DNA of 19,045 bases from an uncultured Lachnospiraceae bacterium. GTDB taxonomy: Bacteria > Bacillota > Clostridia > Lachnospirales > Lachnospiraceae. Shown here piece by piece: positions 7,065 through 14,581 of this stretch (positions are counted from its first letter, which is position 1; the number at the start of each line of letters is the position of its first letter). The DNA lies in contig CAMWSA010000027.1 in assembly GCA_947176785.1 (NCBI GenBank), positions 1 to 19,045 on the forward strand, given 5' to 3'. A model generated the notes under the pieces. The model was given only the letters and a program-made list of their open reading frames with translations. It ran no database searches and was not told the DNA's origin. A program made the position numbers and the translations under genes.

Positions 7065-7103
7065 CAGCCGGTTACAAAAATATCGAGAAACGGAGGAACT
7101 GTA

Positions 7104-8765
7104 ATGGCAATGGAGTACGAGGTAAACGACAAAAAGCTGTTGGTGGTCAGGATGGGCGCAATGAACGAGTCCTATGACCTGACAAAGCCCATGAGTGAGA
7201 ATGCGCTTATGGTCAGGGAGGAGAAGAAGGATATACTGCATCAGATGGATTTGCCCACGGTGATTTCCAACCTGAATAACACGGTGGACCTTTTGAACAT
7301 CTCCTATCACGCAGTGTACGGCTTCCCGGAGCAGTCCCAGGTGTTCGGCCTGCAAAAAAGCGTCATGGACCTGAACGACAAGGGCATCATAGTGGTGACG
7401 GATTTCAAGGACCAGGCATCCGTGGTGGTGGCGGAACTGGTGGGTGTCTACAAGTGGCTGACCAAGGGTATGGAGAGCGTGGCCATCAGTAAGCTGGAGA
7501 ACTTTGCCATCAGGGCGGCAGGGATGAGCGGGCAGGCCATGGAGATGGCGGAGGGGTATCAGAATGCCGCAGACAAGACCGCCGCCGTGCTGCAGAAGGT
7601 CATGGATCAGAACGCTGCCCAGGTGGAAAAAAGCGATAATCTCACCAGAATGATGAATGAACTGGAGGCGTCCCAGAAGAGCGTGGAAGCAATTCAGGCA
7701 TCCGTGGAGGAGAGGCTGACCAGATTACAGAAGGAATATAACCGTCTGATCAAGGTGGATGAGGACGAGCGGAGCCACAGGCAGGCTATGGAGATTATGG
7801 GCACAGTGTTCGGATTCCTGGGGGCGGCAGTCTCGGCGGCCTCATCGGCACTGGGTGTCTCTCAGTCCGGAGCCCTGGCCGAGGCGGACAAGCACAGCAG
7901 GGAGGATTATGATAAGGCGGAAAAGCAGAAAAAAGAACTGGAGGAACGGCTGAAGGAAAAGGAGAATGAGATTGCCGCATTAGAGAAGTCGGTGGACGAT
8001 CTGATAGCGCAGAAGGACAAGGTGGAAGGGGAAGAAAAGAAGAGCCTGGAAAAGGAGATTGACAGCGCCAAAAAGAAAATCACCCGCGCCAGAGAAGACA
8101 GGGACAGCCTGGAAATTGAAAACAGAACTGCCGGTGATAAGCTGGAAAAAATGGGAGAGCTGTTAAGGAGCCTGGGAGAACAGATGCAGCCGGGAGAGGA
8201 TGGCGGCGCAGCCCGTGCGGAGGAGATGAGCGCCATCAATGCGGAGATCATGAACCTGGAGAAGCAGAAGACGGAGCAGTTGGGCCTGCTGGCAAAGTAT
8301 GCCAGGCAGATGGAAGCCGCCGTCATTGACCAGCACTCCACCGAGGCAGCCATCCAGTCCCTGATCATGGCGGTGTCCTGCCTGAAAAAAACCGTGGTGG
8401 CGCTGAAGGACATCGCCCTGTTCTGGTCGTCCCTGGAGAGAAGCTGCCGTGCATTGGCGGATGCCACCTTTAAGGACGATATCAAGGCTTTGCAGTCGGC
8501 GGACAGGGCGGACCGCATTGAGGCATACCAGAGCGCCGAGATCATGTATCCCATCGCAGCTTATATGGCAAAATGGGTAGCCATCCTGTCGGTGAGCCGG
8601 GATTATCTGACGGCAGCCGAAAAGACCAGGTCTCACTTGAACGAGACGGTTCGCGACTCCGATTCTGTGACCATGTCCAGGCAGGATCACTGGAACCTGG
8701 CCTCCAAGCTGGCGGGTGAAGTGGGCGACAGCCTCACCCGGCAGGTGGCAGACAGCAAAAAGTAG
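7104..8765 (+). CDS. Large alpha-helical protein, putative alpha-pore-forming toxin component A
   Basis: The 553-aa protein is nearly all helical. An N-terminal region (1-130) precedes helices to about 228, then a hydrophobic Gly/Ala/Ser-rich segment at 229-258 (GTVFGFLGAAVSAASSALG), a long charged coiled coil at about 260-360, a further coiled coil at 370-415, and a C-terminal helical bundle with SLIMAVSCLKKTVVALKD and ALFWSSLERSCRALAD. Long helices interrupted by one hydrophobic hairpin are the plan of alpha-pore-forming toxins such as ClyA, Hbl/Nhe and the binary XaxA/YaxA type. No signal peptide is seen, which also fits several of those. Its partner follows 16 bp downstream. The RBS CGGAGGAA supports the ATG at 7104. 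Assignment is by architecture, not by a clear sequence match; a structural coiled-coil protein is the main alternative. Confidence 0.6.
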   Translation: MAMEYEVNDKKLLVVRMGAMNESYDLTKPMSENALMVREEKKDILHQMDLPTVISNLNNTVDLLNISYHAVYGFPEQSQVFGLQKSVMDLNDKGIIVVTDFKDQASVVVAELVGVYKWLTKGMESVAISKLENFAIRAAGMSGQAMEMAEGYQNAADKTAAVLQKVMDQNAAQVEKSDNLTRMMNELEASQKSVEAIQASVEERLTRLQKEYNRLIKVDEDERSHRQAMEIMGTVFGFLGAAVSAASSALGVSQSGALAEADKHSREDYDKAEKQKKELEERLKEKENEIAALEKSVDDLIAQKDKVEGEEKKSLEKEIDSAKKKITRAREDRDSLEIENRTAGDKLEKMGELLRSLGEQMQPGEDGGAARAEEMSAINAEIMNLEKQKTEQLGLLAKYARQMEAAVIDQHSTEAAIQSLIMAVSCLKKTVVALKDIALFWSSLERSCRALADATFKDDIKALQSADRADRIEAYQSAEIMYPIAAYMAKWVAILSVSRDYLTAAEKTRSHLNETVRDSDSVTMSRQDHWNLASKLAGEVGDSLTRQVADSKK

Positions 8766-8781
8766 TTGGGGGAGGGGGCTT

Positions 8782-9633
8782 ATGGATAACATAGGATTCT
8801 TAAAGTATCTGGGCACCATGCGCACCATTTTTGAGGCGGTTTCCGCTGCCGCCTCCTCCCTGATGGAGATGAACGCCATGAGTGTCGCTCCCACGGAGGA
8901 GGAAAGGGAACAACTACAGGCTTCCTTCAAAGAGATTGCCGGCCATATTCACCAGCTGAAGGAGGAAGCCCAGGGTAAAATTGAGGAATACAGCGCCAGG
9001 AAAGAGGAGAGCGCCATAGCGTCCGAGGAATCCGCCCAAGAGTATACCCGGATGCAGGAGAGCCTGATTCAGCTGGAGAGAAAAAATGCGGAGGCCAAGG
9101 TGGATCTGGCCCAGAAGAATGCGGAGAAGGATGAATATCAGAGGGCCTGTAAGAAATCCGAGGCGGATCTGGCGGAGCTCACCCGGCGGAGGGATGAAGA
9201 GGTGAGAAAAGCCGGGAAAAAGAAAGAAAACCTGAAGAGGTGGTTCTGGGTTCCGGGATATGGGCTTTATCTGGCTATAGACACGCTGGCCAATGAACTC
9301 AATAATGATATCGGTGCGCTCACCCGGCGTCTGGAGGAGGAACGTGGGCGACTGAGCAGCCTGGCCGGGCAGTATGAGATGATCAGCCGGGAGGTGGCAG
9401 GGAGAAGCCGGCAGATTGAGCTGGTCATGGACAGGATGCAGGAGTTGAGCCGGCACATGGAGCGGCAAAATGACATAGTTGCCATGTATAAGAAGCAGCT
9501 GCTGTATTGGGAGGACTTCCATATGCAGGTATCCCGGCTGGAATCCAAGTTCAGGACAGGCGAAAACAGCCCGGATATGCTCTATGAAATAGTGGAACTG
9601 ATGGAGGCATTTGAAGATGCGGCGGAGGATTAG
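8782..9633 (+). CDS. Helical coiled-coil protein, putative alpha-pore-forming toxin component B
   Basis: The 283-aa protein has two long charged coiled coils (about 35-150 and 170-258) separated by one short hydrophobic hairpin-like stretch at 153-168 (RWFWVPGYGLYLAIDT). The N terminus (5-35) is also mildly hydrophobic. A helical hairpin with an aromatic membrane-seeking tip is the plan of the B subunits of binary alpha-pore-forming toxins (XaxB/YaxB, MakB-like). This, with its position 16 bp after the larger helical gene, is the reason for the call. The ATG at 8782 has GGAGGGGG upstream; the frame is open further back but overlaps the previous gene. No signal peptide is present. Its end overlaps the next gene by 17 nt. 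Function is inferred from architecture; it could instead be a scaffold or tether. Confidence 0.6.
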   Translation: MDNIGFLKYLGTMRTIFEAVSAAASSLMEMNAMSVAPTEEEREQLQASFKEIAGHIHQLKEEAQGKIEEYSARKEESAIASEESAQEYTRMQESLIQLERKNAEAKVDLAQKNAEKDEYQRACKKSEADLAELTRRRDEEVRKAGKKKENLKRWFWVPGYGLYLAIDTLANELNNDIGALTRRLEEERGRLSSLAGQYEMISREVAGRSRQIELVMDRMQELSRHMERQNDIVAMYKKQLLYWEDFHMQVSRLESKFRTGENSPDMLYEIVELMEAFEDAAED

Positions 9634-10861
9634 GCCGCCCGGAAATAAGTATGTGCCGGCCGCCCTGGGAGCGGCAGCGGCTCTGGGCTGTGCGGTCGGC
9701 GTGGCCTTGGTGGGCGTTTGGCCAGCAGGGCAATCCGGAAACGGAACGCTCCAGGGGGAAGCTGCGGAACTCATTGCCAACCAGGGCCTTGGCTTGGGGC
9801 TGGATGGCACAGACGGCAGTCTTTATCCCATGGAATTGCTGGTGGCGGAGAGAAATACCGGATTTTTTGTCCGGATCGAACCCCAGGCGCTGCGGGAGGC
9901 GGGCGTACAGCCCACCCTCCTGGTATCGGACGGCAGGACCACATGGCAGTTTGCGGACAGCGAATATCGGGAGGAGTGTGAACTGCTGTGCTTTGATACC
10001 TCTGGGCAGAGCCGCTGGGACGCGGGACAGTATGAAGTGCAGGTTGCCTTTGGGGACGGCAGTATTCTGGAGCAGGAGATCACCTTCTGCGGGATGCGGG
10101 ATATGGAGATCCTGGTGGTGCCTGTCACAGGCTATTACAGCGGAGAGGTCAGGGAGACAGATTCCCTTGACGAGAATCTGTGGACATACACCGAAAAAGT
10201 CTATCCGCTGGGGGCGGAGGACCTGGAGTGGAACATCTATGACGAGGGACAGGCGGCCCTTGCCGACAGGCGATACGATCTGGATACCTCCCTGGGCAGG
10301 CTCCGGGTGTGGCAGTATTTAAAACAGCTGTATGACCAGGGGAATGCGGACATGGTGATTGGCATTGTGCCGGAAAATATGAAGACGGGAGCCAATGCGG
10401 AGGAGGCTACGGTCACGGGTTTTACCTTTGGGGAGGATGTCAGTGTCATCTCTCTGGAGGACAGCTGCCCCCAGGTGACCATCGCCCATGAGATTGGTCA
10501 TTGTCTTCTTCTGGGGGATGAGTACGAGAACGGTACCTTTTCCGTCTCCATGAATATGGTGCCCTATGGAATGAAGGGCAGAAACCGTTTCCGGCTGTCG
10601 GAGACGGTGCAGGGCACATTGCCCTATATCCCGGGCGGGGCAGCGGACGAAGGGCAGGGCTCGGGGACGGTGGTCTATGCCCGGCAGTATCCCTATGATA
10701 TATCTTCCGGGGAACTGCTCCTGCGCGATATGACCAGCTTTATGGGGCTGTCAGGATACCGGGAGTCGGAATACTGGGTGACAACCCAGATCTGGGAGGC
10801 ATTGTATAAGGAACTGGCGCAGGGAGACTCCCCGAAGACAGATCCCGGGGAGGAAGATTAA
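9617..10861 (+). CDS. Membrane-anchored zinc metallopeptidase, M64-like
   Basis: The 414-aa protein has an Arg-rich N terminus and one hydrophobic segment (about 12-35), a signal anchor or uncleaved signal peptide placing the rest outside. Residues 90-160 look like a beta-sandwich domain. The catalytic motif is HEIGHCLLLGDEY (His291, Glu292, His295, then Asp301-Glu302-Tyr303), close to the HExxH...DEY pattern of M64 (IgA-peptidase-type) enzymes. MTSFMG at 371-376 and a following aromatic helix resemble their C-terminal part. The ATG at 9617 is chosen over TTG at 9611 because GGAGG lies 9 nt before it. It overlaps the preceding gene by 17 nt, implying translational coupling. The substrate is unknown; processing of a product of the same block is plausible but inferred. 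Confidence 0.75.
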   Translation: MRRRIRPPGNKYVPAALGAAAALGCAVGVALVGVWPAGQSGNGTLQGEAAELIANQGLGLGLDGTDGSLYPMELLVAERNTGFFVRIEPQALREAGVQPTLLVSDGRTTWQFADSEYREECELLCFDTSGQSRWDAGQYEVQVAFGDGSILEQEITFCGMRDMEILVVPVTGYYSGEVRETDSLDENLWTYTEKVYPLGAEDLEWNIYDEGQAALADRRYDLDTSLGRLRVWQYLKQLYDQGNADMVIGIVPENMKTGANAEEATVTGFTFGEDVSVISLEDSCPQVTIAHEIGHCLLLGDEYENGTFSVSMNMVPYGMKGRNRFRLSETVQGTLPYIPGGAADEGQGSGTVVYARQYPYDISSGELLLRDMTSFMGLSGYRESEYWVTTQIWEALYKELAQGDSPKTDPGEED

Positions 10862-10898
10862 CCCCTGCGGGAGCCAGGCTATAAAGGAGTAGGAGAAA

Positions 10899-11420
10899 AT
10901 GACAGAACAGTTACGCGAAAGCTTAAACAGAGTGTCTCTGGTTCCCATCAGGGAATGCACCCAGAACCAGGTTTCCATCCTGCTGGGTGCAATCGGCCTG
11001 GAACTGTATGCGGCCTACAGCAAGCTGATACAGCTGGAGATGGAATTCCGGCATGCGCGGGAGTATATGGAAAATGGAAAGCGGCAGGATGTGGAGGAGA
11101 CCATGGAGATCAATGGGGAAATCCTTCTGTCCATGAAGGGGAAATTTGAGAAAAACAGCCGGCAATTGCTGCAATTCCGGGAAAAGGACGAAGCCTTCTG
11201 CGAGCCGGTAAGCGATTTGCTGCAACAGCTTGCCCGGGAGGTAAAAGACCTGTCAGAACGTAAGCTGGGGGAGGACGCCGGGGAAGGCGTGGACGGATAC
11301 CTCCGGAAGCTGCGGGACGTGGCCCAGGCACTGCGGGAGTATCTGGGACTCTGTATTGGAAGTACGACGATCTGGGAGAAGGGAGCGGCTTCCGTCAGCG
11401 AAGCCAGTGAGACACTCTGA
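10899..11420 (+). CDS. Small helical protein of unknown function
   Basis: The 173-aa protein is predominantly helical and charged. It has a mildly hydrophobic stretch near 25-45 (VSILLGAIGLELYAAYSKLI), coiled-coil-prone segments to about 130, and a C terminus rich in Ser, Ala and Glu. No signal peptide, metal motif or recognisable domain is visible. The ATG has AGGAGTAGGAG upstream. It sits between the peptidase and the amidase within the co-directional block, 37 bp after the former and 94 bp before the latter. A chaperone, immunity or accessory role for the helical pair upstream is possible but only from context. Confidence 0.65.
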   Translation: MTEQLRESLNRVSLVPIRECTQNQVSILLGAIGLELYAAYSKLIQLEMEFRHAREYMENGKRQDVEETMEINGEILLSMKGKFEKNSRQLLQFREKDEAFCEPVSDLLQQLAREVKDLSERKLGEDAGEGVDGYLRKLRDVAQALREYLGLCIGSTTIWEKGAASVSEASETL

Positions 11421-11442
11421 AACCCCGCAGCAAAAAAGCCCA

Positions 11443-11456
11443 TGACCGGCAAGCCG
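11443..11456 (+). other. Small hairpin before the amidase gene
   Basis: ACCGG-CAAG-CCGGT forms a 5-bp GC-rich stem with a tetraloop in the 94-bp gap. No T-run follows, so it is not a terminator and the block can be read through. It may mark an mRNA processing point. Confidence 0.3.
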
Positions 11457-11514
11457 GTAGGAGGATTGAGGGTGTCGGGGTGTGAGTATATCCATAAATT
11501 AAGGAGAAAGACAG

Positions 11515-12105
11515 ATGGAAATAGTAGAAAGCATTTTGAAAGAGAATCCCTGTTATAAAAAAGGGAGAAAGATTGCCGTTAAGGGGCTGATGCTGCACAG
11601 CGTGGGATGTGCCCAGCCCTCCGCGGAGGTTTTTGTGGACAAGTGGAACCGGCCCGAGGCGTCCAGGGCCTGCGTCCATGCTTTTATCGACGGAAATACG
11701 GGAAAGGTTTATCAGACGCTGCCCTGGAACCATCGGGCCTGGCACGGGGGCGGCAGCTCCAACGATACCCACATCGGGGTGGAGATGTGTGAGCCTGCCT
11801 GCATCAAATACACCGGTGGCGCATCCTTCACCTGCCCGGACAGGGAAAGAGCCATGGCGGTGGTAAAGCGCACTTATGAAACCGCAGTGGAACTGTTTGC
11901 CTTTCTGTGCAGGGAGTTTGCCCTGGACCCTCTGGCGGATGGTGTGATTGTAAGTCATAAGGAGGGACATGCCAGAGGGATCGCATCGGGGCATGGGGAC
12001 CCGGACCATCTCTGGAAAGGGCTGCAGAGCGGCTATACCATGGACGGCTTCCGCCGGGATGTGCGCGCGGCCATAAATGCATCCCTCCAACCAGAACCAG
12101 TTTGA
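11515..12105 (+). CDS. N-acetylmuramoyl-L-alanine amidase (Amidase_2, phage-endolysin type)
   Basis: Zinc amidase expected to cut the bond between N-acetylmuramic acid and L-alanine in peptidoglycan. The 196-aa protein has the Amidase_2/PGRP-like fold markers: GLMLHSVGCAQP (first zinc His near 30), HAFIDGNTGKVYQTLPWNHRAWHGG (about 60-85) and NDTHIGVEMCEP. A later VSHKEGHARGIASGHGDPDHLW (about 147-168) supplies the last zinc His and catalytic residues. No signal peptide or wall-binding domain is present, as in phage endolysins. RBS AAGGAGAAAG precedes the ATG. Its last ten codons lead into a frame-shifted lysozyme fragment, suggesting the original C terminus was altered. In this block it may open the wall for assembly or release; that is inference. 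Confidence 0.88.
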   Translation: MEIVESILKENPCYKKGRKIAVKGLMLHSVGCAQPSAEVFVDKWNRPEASRACVHAFIDGNTGKVYQTLPWNHRAWHGGGSSNDTHIGVEMCEPACIKYTGGASFTCPDRERAMAVVKRTYETAVELFAFLCREFALDPLADGVIVSHKEGHARGIASGHGDPDHLWKGLQSGYTMDGFRRDVRAAINASLQPEPV

Positions 12106-12280
12106 CGCTTTGACCAGCTTTTGCTATAACTGCGGGAAGGGTAACCTGCGGAAGCTGGTATCCGACAGGGATGCCGCCACCGTGGGGCAGAAGCTGCTGC
12201 TGTACTATAAGAGCGAGGGAAAAGCGCTTGATGGGCTGGTGCGCAGGAGAGAAGAGGAGAGTGCGCTCTTTGGAAGCTGA
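12077..12280 (+). pseudogene. GH24 lysozyme C-terminal fragment
   Basis: In frame 2, overlapping the amidase end by 29 nt, is a 67-codon open frame. Its sequence NQNQFDALTSFCYNCGKGNL, then GLVRRREEESALF, matches the C-terminal half of phage-type GH24 lysozymes (NQNQFDAL.SF.FN.G ... LVRRRE.E..L). The N-terminal half with the catalytic Glu is absent: a TAA stop lies directly upstream of the ATG and no RBS is visible. It is thus most likely a remnant of a lysozyme deleted or fused at the amidase junction. The alternative is a short domain reached by frameshifting from the amidase; no obvious slippery heptamer is seen. Confidence 0.7.
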
Positions 12281-12359
12281 AATAGAGAGCTTGGGAGTTG
12301 TTCATAAATAACCTTGCAGCCTTTTAGGGTGAGCTTGAAAGGGTAAGGCAGAGGAAGGA

Positions 12360-12377
12360 GCCGATGCGGGCATCGGC
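12360..12377 (+). other. Perfect hairpin in the DUF2589 gene leader
   Basis: GCCGATG-CGGG-CATCGGC is a 7-bp GC-rich stem with a 4-nt loop, no T-run after it, in the 137-bp gap before the next gene. It could insulate or stabilise the downstream mRNA. Confidence 0.4.
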
Positions 12378-12417
12378 GGCTGCCGGGGAGGCAGAGAGCA
12401 ATGGGAGGTGCGGTATT

Positions 12418-13275
12418 ATGGAGCAGGAATTTGACGGCCGGGAGCAGGAGGCCGAACTTCAGGGGGACGCCGTTTTCAAGGACAGCAGCTTTATCCCTCT
12501 GGACGACCTGGTGTATGCGCCCCTTTATGCCCTGGCGCAATCCAACCGGCAGCTGCGGGCCCAGGTGGTGGAAACCATTAAGAGCATGGGTACGCTGCGC
12601 CGGAGCGGGACGGAGGAGACGGTGCAGCTGGAGAATCTGAATATCGCCTATGAGCAGGTACGCCAGGAGGGGGACGAGGGGTACAGTGTGGACAATCTGC
12701 TGATGCAGGTTCCCCTGCTGTCCATCATCCCCATGGCGAATCTGAGTGTGGAGAAGGCGGAGATTGATTTTTCCGCGGAGGTCAGGGTTGAGAGGGAAGA
12801 GAGCGGGGAGTGCAGGATCATGGCCCGGATCTGTTCCCCGGAGCAGCGGGAGAGTGATTTCCTGCCAAGGGTTTCCTACAGGATGCGGATCGGTTCCCTG
12901 CCCGCCACGGAGGGGGTTATGCGGCTGGCGGACACGCTCAGCGCCAATCAGATCGCCAAGAAACTGGACACCACACCGATTGCGGTGGATGGCAGCCTGG
13001 GCAGCAATGACCAGAAGCACACCTGGCAGGAGGTCTCCGGCCTTCGGGCCAAGGTCAAGAAGCTGAAACAGCTCTATCAGAGGATCACGGAGATGATCAC
13101 GGAGCAGGAGCGTATGGAACAGACCGGCAGGGAGGCTTTTGCGGAGATGGTCAGGGAGTTTGACAGGGATAAATATTTGATGGCACAGACCAACATCGCC
13201 AACCGCATCATGGAGTATCAGGAAAGGATTATGAACCGTGAGATCGAATTCGGCCTGGAGAAGGATTATAAATAG
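12418..13275 (+). CDS. DUF2589-like protein 1
   Basis: The 285-aa protein carries a DUF2589-like pattern: FIPLDDLVYAPLYALAQSN (25-43) followed by MQVPLLSIIPMANLSVEKAE (96-115) and a beta strand IDFSAEVRVE. This matches the family layout of an amphipathic start, a membrane-like IPLL..IP.PNL segment and a beta region. Unlike the second copy it continues into a long helical tail (about 205-285). Start chosen at 12418 because GGGAGGTG lies 7 nt upstream; an earlier in-frame ATG at 12364 has a less well spaced AGGAG. No signal peptide. The biochemical role of DUF2589 is unknown to me; a paralogue sits 4 kb downstream in the same block. Its end overlaps the next gene by 38 nt if that gene starts at 13238. 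Confidence 0.75.
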   Translation: MEQEFDGREQEAELQGDAVFKDSSFIPLDDLVYAPLYALAQSNRQLRAQVVETIKSMGTLRRSGTEETVQLENLNIAYEQVRQEGDEGYSVDNLLMQVPLLSIIPMANLSVEKAEIDFSAEVRVEREESGECRIMARICSPEQRESDFLPRVSYRMRIGSLPATEGVMRLADTLSANQIAKKLDTTPIAVDGSLGSNDQKHTWQEVSGLRAKVKKLKQLYQRITEMITEQERMEQTGREAFAEMVREFDRDKYLMAQTNIANRIMEYQERIMNREIEFGLEKDYK

Positions 13276-14581
13276 GAAAAAGCGGCGGGAGGCTGCCCGG
13301 CTGGTTCTCCTGCATGCGGGGCAGCTGGCGGAGGAGATGAATCTGCGTCTGCTTCTGCGGCAGGAGCTGGACGGGGAAATCCTGTTTGTGGAGGAGCTTG
13401 TTGTGACAGAGTTTAGTTTTAAACCGGGAAAAAAGACAGGACTGCCTGAGAGAGGCCGGGATTGGAAGGGGCGGATTTTTTCAGAAGAGGCAGTAAACGG
13501 GGGAAGGCAGCAGGAACTGGACCTGGCAAGGGCCCTGGCCGTTGTCTGCCTGGCGCTGGTACACTGCGTCATAGAATGCACGCCGGAGGAACAACTGGCA
13601 GGGGGCATTCCCTATCTGTTTGACACGGTGGTGGGCGGACCTCTGAGCGCCCCCCTGTTTATGTTTGCCATGGGCATCGGCATGGTGTATACCAGGCATA
13701 ACACGCCGGATGCCTATATACGCCGGGGCATCCGAATTGGCCTGATGGGATACCTGTTAAATATCTGCCGCTTCCTGCTTCCCTTTCTGGCAGGATACGG
13801 AATCACAGGGGATTATGGGAAATATATAGCCCCGCTGCCCTACCGGGTGCTGGGCAATGACATTTTGCAGTTCGCCGGTCTGGCCATGCTGTTGATCGCC
13901 CTGTCTGTCAGGCTGCGCATCCCGGACGGAGCCATGCTCCTGAGCTGCCTGGGAATGTCCCTGCTGGGGACCTGGCTGCGGGGATGGGATCTGGGCAATC
14001 CCCTGGGCAATATTTTTATGGGCTATGTCATTGGCACGGAGGATGCGGCGGGCCTGGTGGTCTCGGACTTTCCGGTGATGAACTGGCTGATGGTGCCGGT
14101 GAGCGGCTATCTGTTTGGCAAGCGCCTGAGGCATGTGAAAGACAAAAAACGGTTTTACGGGTTTTTTTCTACGGCGGGGGCGCTGGCTGCGGCCATTTGT
14201 TTTGCCCTGGGCATCCGTCAGGGCCGGGGGATGTTCGGGAAGGGGCAGAACTGCTATTACCACATCGCCACAGGGGACTGTCTGATCAGCCTGGCGGCAG
14301 CGGTGGGAATCCTGGGGATCTGTTATGGGGTTACACAATATCTGCCCCGAAGGGCGATGGGCTGGGCCACGGAAATCAGCCGCAACACCAACGCCATTTA
14401 CTGCATCCACTGGGTGCTGGTGGCGCTTGTGGTCAACCTGGCGCTCCACATCCTGCGGGGGACCCAGGCACTGCCGGTTTCCCGGGCACTGCTGCTGGGA
14501 GCGGGTATCAGTCTGGCGTCGATCCTGCTGGCCCATTTTTTCACCGGCAGATCAAGACGGAGGGCTTATGGAGCGAGATAA
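13238..14581 (+). CDS. Polytopic membrane acyltransferase-like protein with soluble N-terminal extension
   Basis: The 447-aa frame has two parts. Residues 1-88 are soluble and charged, including a helix-strand segment LLLRQELDGEILFVEELVVTEFSF. From about 89 (RQQELDLARALAVVCLALVH) it becomes a membrane protein with about nine or ten hydrophobic segments. The opening LD.AR..A...L..H resembles the start of the heparan-glucosaminide N-acetyltransferase / DUF1624 and acyltransferase-3 families, which move acyl groups across membranes onto sugars. The assignment is tentative. The start is uncertain: GTG at 13238 has AGGAAAGG 10 nt upstream and overlaps the DUF2589 gene by 38 nt; ATG at 13337 is the next choice. 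The 14-nt overlap with the phosphatase gene implies coupling. A role in modifying an envelope glycan is inferred. Confidence 0.65.
   Translation: MRSNSAWRRIINRKKRREAARLVLLHAGQLAEEMNLRLLLRQELDGEILFVEELVVTEFSFKPGKKTGLPERGRDWKGRIFSEEAVNGGRQQELDLARALAVVCLALVHCVIECTPEEQLAGGIPYLFDTVVGGPLSAPLFMFAMGIGMVYTRHNTPDAYIRRGIRIGLMGYLLNICRFLLPFLAGYGITGDYGKYIAPLPYRVLGNDILQFAGLAMLLIALSVRLRIPDGAMLLSCLGMSLLGTWLRGWDLGNPLGNIFMGYVIGTEDAAGLVVSDFPVMNWLMVPVSGYLFGKRLRHVKDKKRFYGFFSTAGALAAAICFALGIRQGRGMFGKGQNCYYHIATGDCLISLAAAVGILGICYGVTQYLPRRAMGWATEISRNTNAIYCIHWVLVALVVNLALHILRGTQALPVSRALLLGAGISLASILLAHFFTGRSRRRAYGAR

Noticed and set aside
12061..12110. Programmed frameshift from amidase to lysozyme fragment
   Set aside because: No slippery heptamer or downstream pseudoknot is evident, and the fragment lacks the catalytic half; a relic is simpler.
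12205..13608. 467-codon open frame on the minus strand
   Set aside because: It is the antisense shadow of the DUF2589-1 gene and its neighbour, has low-complexity Ser/Leu/His-rich translation and no RBS.
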